Below are positions 61,553-64,000 of a stretch of 64,000 nt of DNA, piece by piece. The DNA lies in contig ONSW01000010.1 of NCBI GenBank assembly GCA_900320595.1, positions 22,347-86,346 of the forward strand. Direction: 5' to 3'. Numbering within the stretch: the stretch's first letter is position 1; each line of letters opens with the position of its first letter. The DNA is from an uncultured Eubacteriales bacterium. Lineage in GTDB: Bacteria; Bacillota; Clostridia; Oscillospirales; Oscillospiraceae. Position numbers and translations under genes: made by a program. The notes beneath the pieces are model-generated. The model was not told where the DNA came from. It made no database searches and saw only the letters and a program-made list of their open reading frames with translations.

Positions 61553-62896
61553 GTGCGATTTGACAGCTTTGACCATCTGCTCTCCCATTTCGCCCTGACG
61601 ACCCCCGACGCCCCCGCGCTGCGCTATGAAAAGACGACGCTCTCCTTCCGCGAACTCGACGAGACCGTCCGCAAACGCGCCGGGGAGCTGCGCGCGGGGG
61701 GCAAAAGCTGCATCGGCCTTCTCTGCGACGGCAGTCTCGACAACGTGATCGAGATCTTTGCCGCCTCTCTTGCCGGGCTGCAGCTGGTGCTGCTTGACGC
61801 CTCGCTGCCCTCGGACGTGCTCAAAAGCCTGATGCGCTATACCGACGTCGACCTGCTCTGGGGCGACGAGGAGCTGTGCGACGAGCTCTCCCTTGCCCTG
61901 ATGGCGGGCGTGAAGGACGGCGGCGGAAAGATCCTGTTCTTCACCTCCGGCACGACCGAGCGGGCCAAGGCCGTCGTGCTGACGGACCACAGCCTGTGCC
62001 AGAGCGCGTACAACGGCTCGGCCAAGCTGCCCCTCTCGCCGGATGACACGCTGCTGTGCATGCTGCCGCTGGGGCATGTGTTCGGCTTCGTCTGCGGCCT
62101 TCTCTGGGGCCTCAGCTGCGGCGCCTGCGTCGCGCTCGGCCGCGGGCCGCGGCATTATCTCGACGACTGCGACTTCTACCGCCCCACGGCCGTCTCCGTC
62201 GTGCCGCTGCTGCTGGGCTTTCTTGTCAAGCAGCGGTGCATCAATCCGGAGCTCAAGCTCGTGCTCGTCGGCGCGGGCGACTGCCCGCCGGCGCTGCTCC
62301 AGGCGGCCGGCGCGATGGGCATCCGCATCAGCTTTGGCTACGGGCTGACCGAGACGAGCTCCGGCGTCGCCATTTCCGTCTCGGGCGACCCCTATGCCAT
62401 GGAGATCTGTCCCGACGACACGATCACCCTTGCCGAGGACGGCGAGATCCTGATCGAGGCGCCGACCTGCATGATGCAGGGCTACTACAAGCGCCCCGAC
62501 GCGACGCGCGCCGTGCTGCAGAACGGCGTCTTCCACACCGGCGACCTCGGCCGCTTTGACGAGGAGGGCAAGCTCCACATCACCGGGCGGAAAAAAGACG
62601 TGCTCGTCCTGCCGGACGGCACCAAGATCTTCCTGCCGGAATATGAATCCGCGCTGATGCACGCGCTGGGACATACGGAGCTGGCCGTCACGCTGAAGAA
62701 CGACCGGCCGATCCTGGTCTTTTCCGGCGCGGCGGAGAAGGACCGGCTGCAGGAAAAGCTGCGCGAGGTGATGCGCACGCTGCCGCGCGGCCAGCAGATC
62801 GCGGACATCCTTTTGACAGACGAGCCGCTGCCGAGAACAGCAACGGGCAAAATTAAACGCTGGGAGCTCCAGCAGAAAGTGAGTGACAACACATGA
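61553..62896 (+). CDS. AMP-forming acyl-CoA/acyl-ACP ligase
   Basis: A 447-residue adenylate-forming enzyme. The P-loop ILFFTSGTTERAKAVVLT (about 128), GYGLTETSSG (about 261), HTGDLGRFDEEG (about 328) and the C-terminal catalytic Lys in TATGKIKRWE (about 435) are all present. At under 450 residues it is compact, close to DltA and fatty acyl-AMP ligases. The start is GTG behind TTGGAGG. It overlaps the acyl carrier protein gene (ATGA), so it probably loads an acid onto that protein. The substrate is likely a fatty acid given the adjacent genes. Confidence 0.85.
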   Translation: MRFDSFDHLLSHFALTTPDAPALRYEKTTLSFRELDETVRKRAGELRAGGKSCIGLLCDGSLDNVIEIFAASLAGLQLVLLDASLPSDVLKSLMRYTDVDLLWGDEELCDELSLALMAGVKDGGGKILFFTSGTTERAKAVVLTDHSLCQSAYNGSAKLPLSPDDTLLCMLPLGHVFGFVCGLLWGLSCGACVALGRGPRHYLDDCDFYRPTAVSVVPLLLGFLVKQRCINPELKLVLVGAGDCPPALLQAAGAMGIRISFGYGLTETSSGVAISVSGDPYAMEICPDDTITLAEDGEILIEAPTCMMQGYYKRPDATRAVLQNGVFHTGDLGRFDEEGKLHITGRKKDVLVLPDGTKIFLPEYESALMHALGHTELAVTLKNDRPILVFSGAAEKDRLQEKLREVMRTLPRGQQIADILLTDEPLPRTATGKIKRWELQQKVSDNT

Positions 62897-63138
62897 CCAG
62901 ACAGGAAGTATTGGAACAGACCAAAAAGGTGATTTACGACTGCTTCCCCGACATGGCGGATATTGATCTGCAGGAGGACAGTGTGATCAACACCGAGACG
63001 GCGATCGACTCGATGGGCTTTGTGCTGGTGATCTGCAAGCTCGAGGCGCTCTTTGACGTGCGCATCCCCGAGCGGCAGTGGCAGAAGCTGCAGACGCTCG
63101 GCGACGTGGTGGACGCGATCTGCAAGAGACTCAAATGA
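62893..63138 (+). CDS. Acyl carrier protein
   Basis: An 81-residue carrier protein. The phosphopantetheine Ser is Ser40 in TAIDSMGF, a DSM variant of the usual DSL motif. The four-helix pattern ends LGDVVDAICKRLK. Both ends overlap neighbours by ATGA: the ligase upstream and the thioesterase downstream. It is a dedicated carrier for this pathway rather than the housekeeping AcpP, judged by its context and divergent sequence. Confidence 0.88.
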   Translation: MTRQEVLEQTKKVIYDCFPDMADIDLQEDSVINTETAIDSMGFVLVICKLEALFDVRIPERQWQKLQTLGDVVDAICKRLK

Positions 63139-63803
63139 GCGTCTATTCCGAGGAGATCCTGCTGCGCAGCAAGGACGTGGACATGTACCGCCGTCTGCGC
63201 ACATCGGAGCTGTTCCGCATGCTGCAGGAGGCGTCGATCCGCCATACCGAGCAGCTTGGCATGGGACGCGACAAAACGCTCGACCGCGGCATCCTCTGGG
63301 TGCTGCTGATGCAGCGCGCCGAGATCGTCCGCATGCCGGAATACGACGAGCGCATCGTGCTCAAAAGCTGGCCGGGCAAGACGATGCATCTGCTCTTCCC
63401 GCGCTATTACAGTCTGGAGACCGCGGCGGGCGAGCCGCTTTTGAAGGCAAGCGCGCTGTGGAGCCTTGTCGACGAGAAAACGCGCAAGGTCGTCTTTCCG
63501 GAAAAGTACGGCGTGGTGATCGAGGGCGCCGTGACAGGCGAGGAAATCGCGATGCCGGGCGGCGTTGCGAAGAAGGAGACCACATGCGAGCGGGACTTTA
63601 CCGTTCCGTACAGCTTCGTCGATCTCAACGGGCACATGAACAACACCCGCTACTTCGACCTCTGCGAGGACTGCGTCGGCGCGGCCGCCGCGGGGCGCGC
63701 TCCGCTGGGGCGCGGAAGGGGAGTCGTATTTCCTCTCCGGCGAGACCGAGCGCAGCGTGTTCCGCATGCGGCTCGACTATACGGGCGAAGCGGAATAAAA
63801 TAA
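63135..63803 (+). CDS. FatA-type acyl-ACP thioesterase with a frameshifted C-terminus
   Basis: A 222-residue double-hotdog thioesterase. The first hotdog begins VDMYRRLRTSELFRMLQEAS; the second has the FatA motif LNGHMNNTRYFD (about 175). After AAAAGRA the frame turns non-native (PLGRGRGVVFPLRR). The native ending ESYFLSGETERSVFRMRLDY is readable in another frame and stops at 63798. About 20 residues are missing at the junction near 63692-63714, where GGGGCGCG occurs twice. The enzyme would release fatty acids from the carrier; as written it may be damaged, or the assembly is wrong here. Confidence 0.75.
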   Translation: MSVYSEEILLRSKDVDMYRRLRTSELFRMLQEASIRHTEQLGMGRDKTLDRGILWVLLMQRAEIVRMPEYDERIVLKSWPGKTMHLLFPRYYSLETAAGEPLLKASALWSLVDEKTRKVVFPEKYGVVIEGAVTGEEIAMPGGVAKKETTCERDFTVPYSFVDLNGHMNNTRYFDLCEDCVGAAAAGRAPLGRGRGVVFPLRRDRAQRVPHAARLYGRSGIK

Positions 63804-63805
63804 GA

Positions 63806-63849
63806 AAAACAGGCCGGGAAAAGCACTTGCTTTTCCCGGCCTGTTTTTT
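63806..63849. terminator. Bidirectional terminator
   Basis: AAAACAGGCCGGGAAAAGC / GCTTTTCCCGGCCTGTTTTTT with loop ACTT, between convergent genes. Confidence 0.85.
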
Positions 63850-63867
63850 GCGATGAAGAGGGAGGGG

Positions 63868-64000
63868 TTAATCCTCTGTCTTCTGCTGCTCCATTTCCTT
63901 TTTGAAGAAATCGGTCAGCCCGACGGCGCGGGCGACGGGAACGGAGAAGGCGATCCCCTGGCTGGCGCTGCCCAGACCCGCGGCCTGGTAGATCTCGCGC
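63868..64000 (-). CDS. C-terminal fragment of a gene cut by the window edge
   Basis: The last 43 codons of a minus-strand gene, ending SQGIAFSVPVARAVGLTDFF and EMEQQKTED. The QGIAFSVPV stretch resembles the end of the catalytic domain in HtrA-type serine proteases (GIGFAIPV), but too little is visible to be sure. Confidence 0.4.
   Translation of the reverse strand, partial: REIYQAAGLGSASQGIAFSVPVARAVGLTDFFKKEMEQQKTED

Overview
The window looks like a chromosome segment from a spore-forming, high-GC Firmicute, most likely an Oscillospirales-type gut clostridium. The reasons are GC-rich coding DNA with AT-rich promoters, strong AGGAGG-type ribosome sites, many lipoproteins and no outer-membrane genes, a CotF-type spore coat protein, the ylxM-ffh-rpsP-khpA block, EF-P modification proteases, a glycerol-1-phosphate dehydrogenase and a giant cyclic-glucan-synthase-like protein. 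Taxonomy is inferred from gene content only. Several genes carry internal deletions, frameshifts or a stop, so either recent decay or draft/metagenome assembly errors must be kept in mind.

Layout. 0.3-5.9 kb: a secreted GH13 alpha-amylase facing a sugar ABC importer (binding protein and two permeases, no ATPase); together they would degrade and import malto-oligosaccharides. 6.1-8.1 kb: a beta-helix carbohydrate-binding lipoprotein. 8.2-10.6 kb (minus): SRP/translation genes. 10.8-17.8 kb: one 2332-residue glucan synthase/phosphorylase-like protein. 17.9-21.9 kb: two M16 peptidase-like proteins, lgt and a small helical protein. 22-25.2 kb: spore coat genes, 5-formyl-THF cyclo-ligase, glycerol-1-phosphate dehydrogenase and a zinc ribbon protein. 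25.4-32.9 kb: a PMT-type mannosyltransferase, HAD phosphatase, glycerol kinase, PlsC, a broken SDR, Ogt and an Smr protein.

33.0-35.7 kb is an AT-rich accessory patch behind tRNA-Ser(UGA): a GIY-YIG protein, decayed fragments, hairpins, and a promoter driving a 49-residue orphan. 35.8-46.2 kb: a membrane-anchored HAD phosphatase fused to a VanX-type D,D-dipeptidase, two tandem paralogous lipoproteins, hydrolases, a LysR regulator and a flavodoxin. 46.3-50.7 kb: a PheC-like (cyclohexadienyl dehydratase) binding protein, then a four-gene acyltransferase / zinc-ribbon membrane protein / esterase / flavodoxin module. 50.8-55.7 kb: a CmpB-type membrane protein, a catalytically degenerate serine-recombinase-like protein with a coiled-coil tail, and a 1005-residue surface protein.

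57.1-63.8 kb is the most coherent candidate system. A protein closely resembling the FAD-dependent linoleate (PUFA) double-bond isomerase PAI is followed by a phytoene-desaturase/retinol-saturase-like flavoprotein and a ferredoxin-reductase with its own 2Fe-2S domain. Diverging from them is a translationally coupled acyl-adenylate ligase, acyl carrier protein and FatA-type thioesterase. I read this as a fatty-acid isomerisation/hydrogenation locus.

Repeats are unusually informative. Two copies of a MITE with about 26-bp terminal inverted repeats lie at 37.7 and 56.3 kb. A 165-bp near-perfect palindrome lies at 25.2 kb. Three short palindromic inserts sit next to duplicated gene ends (ffh 3' end, HAD gene 5' end, tRNA-Ser 5' half); in each case one intact gene copy remains.
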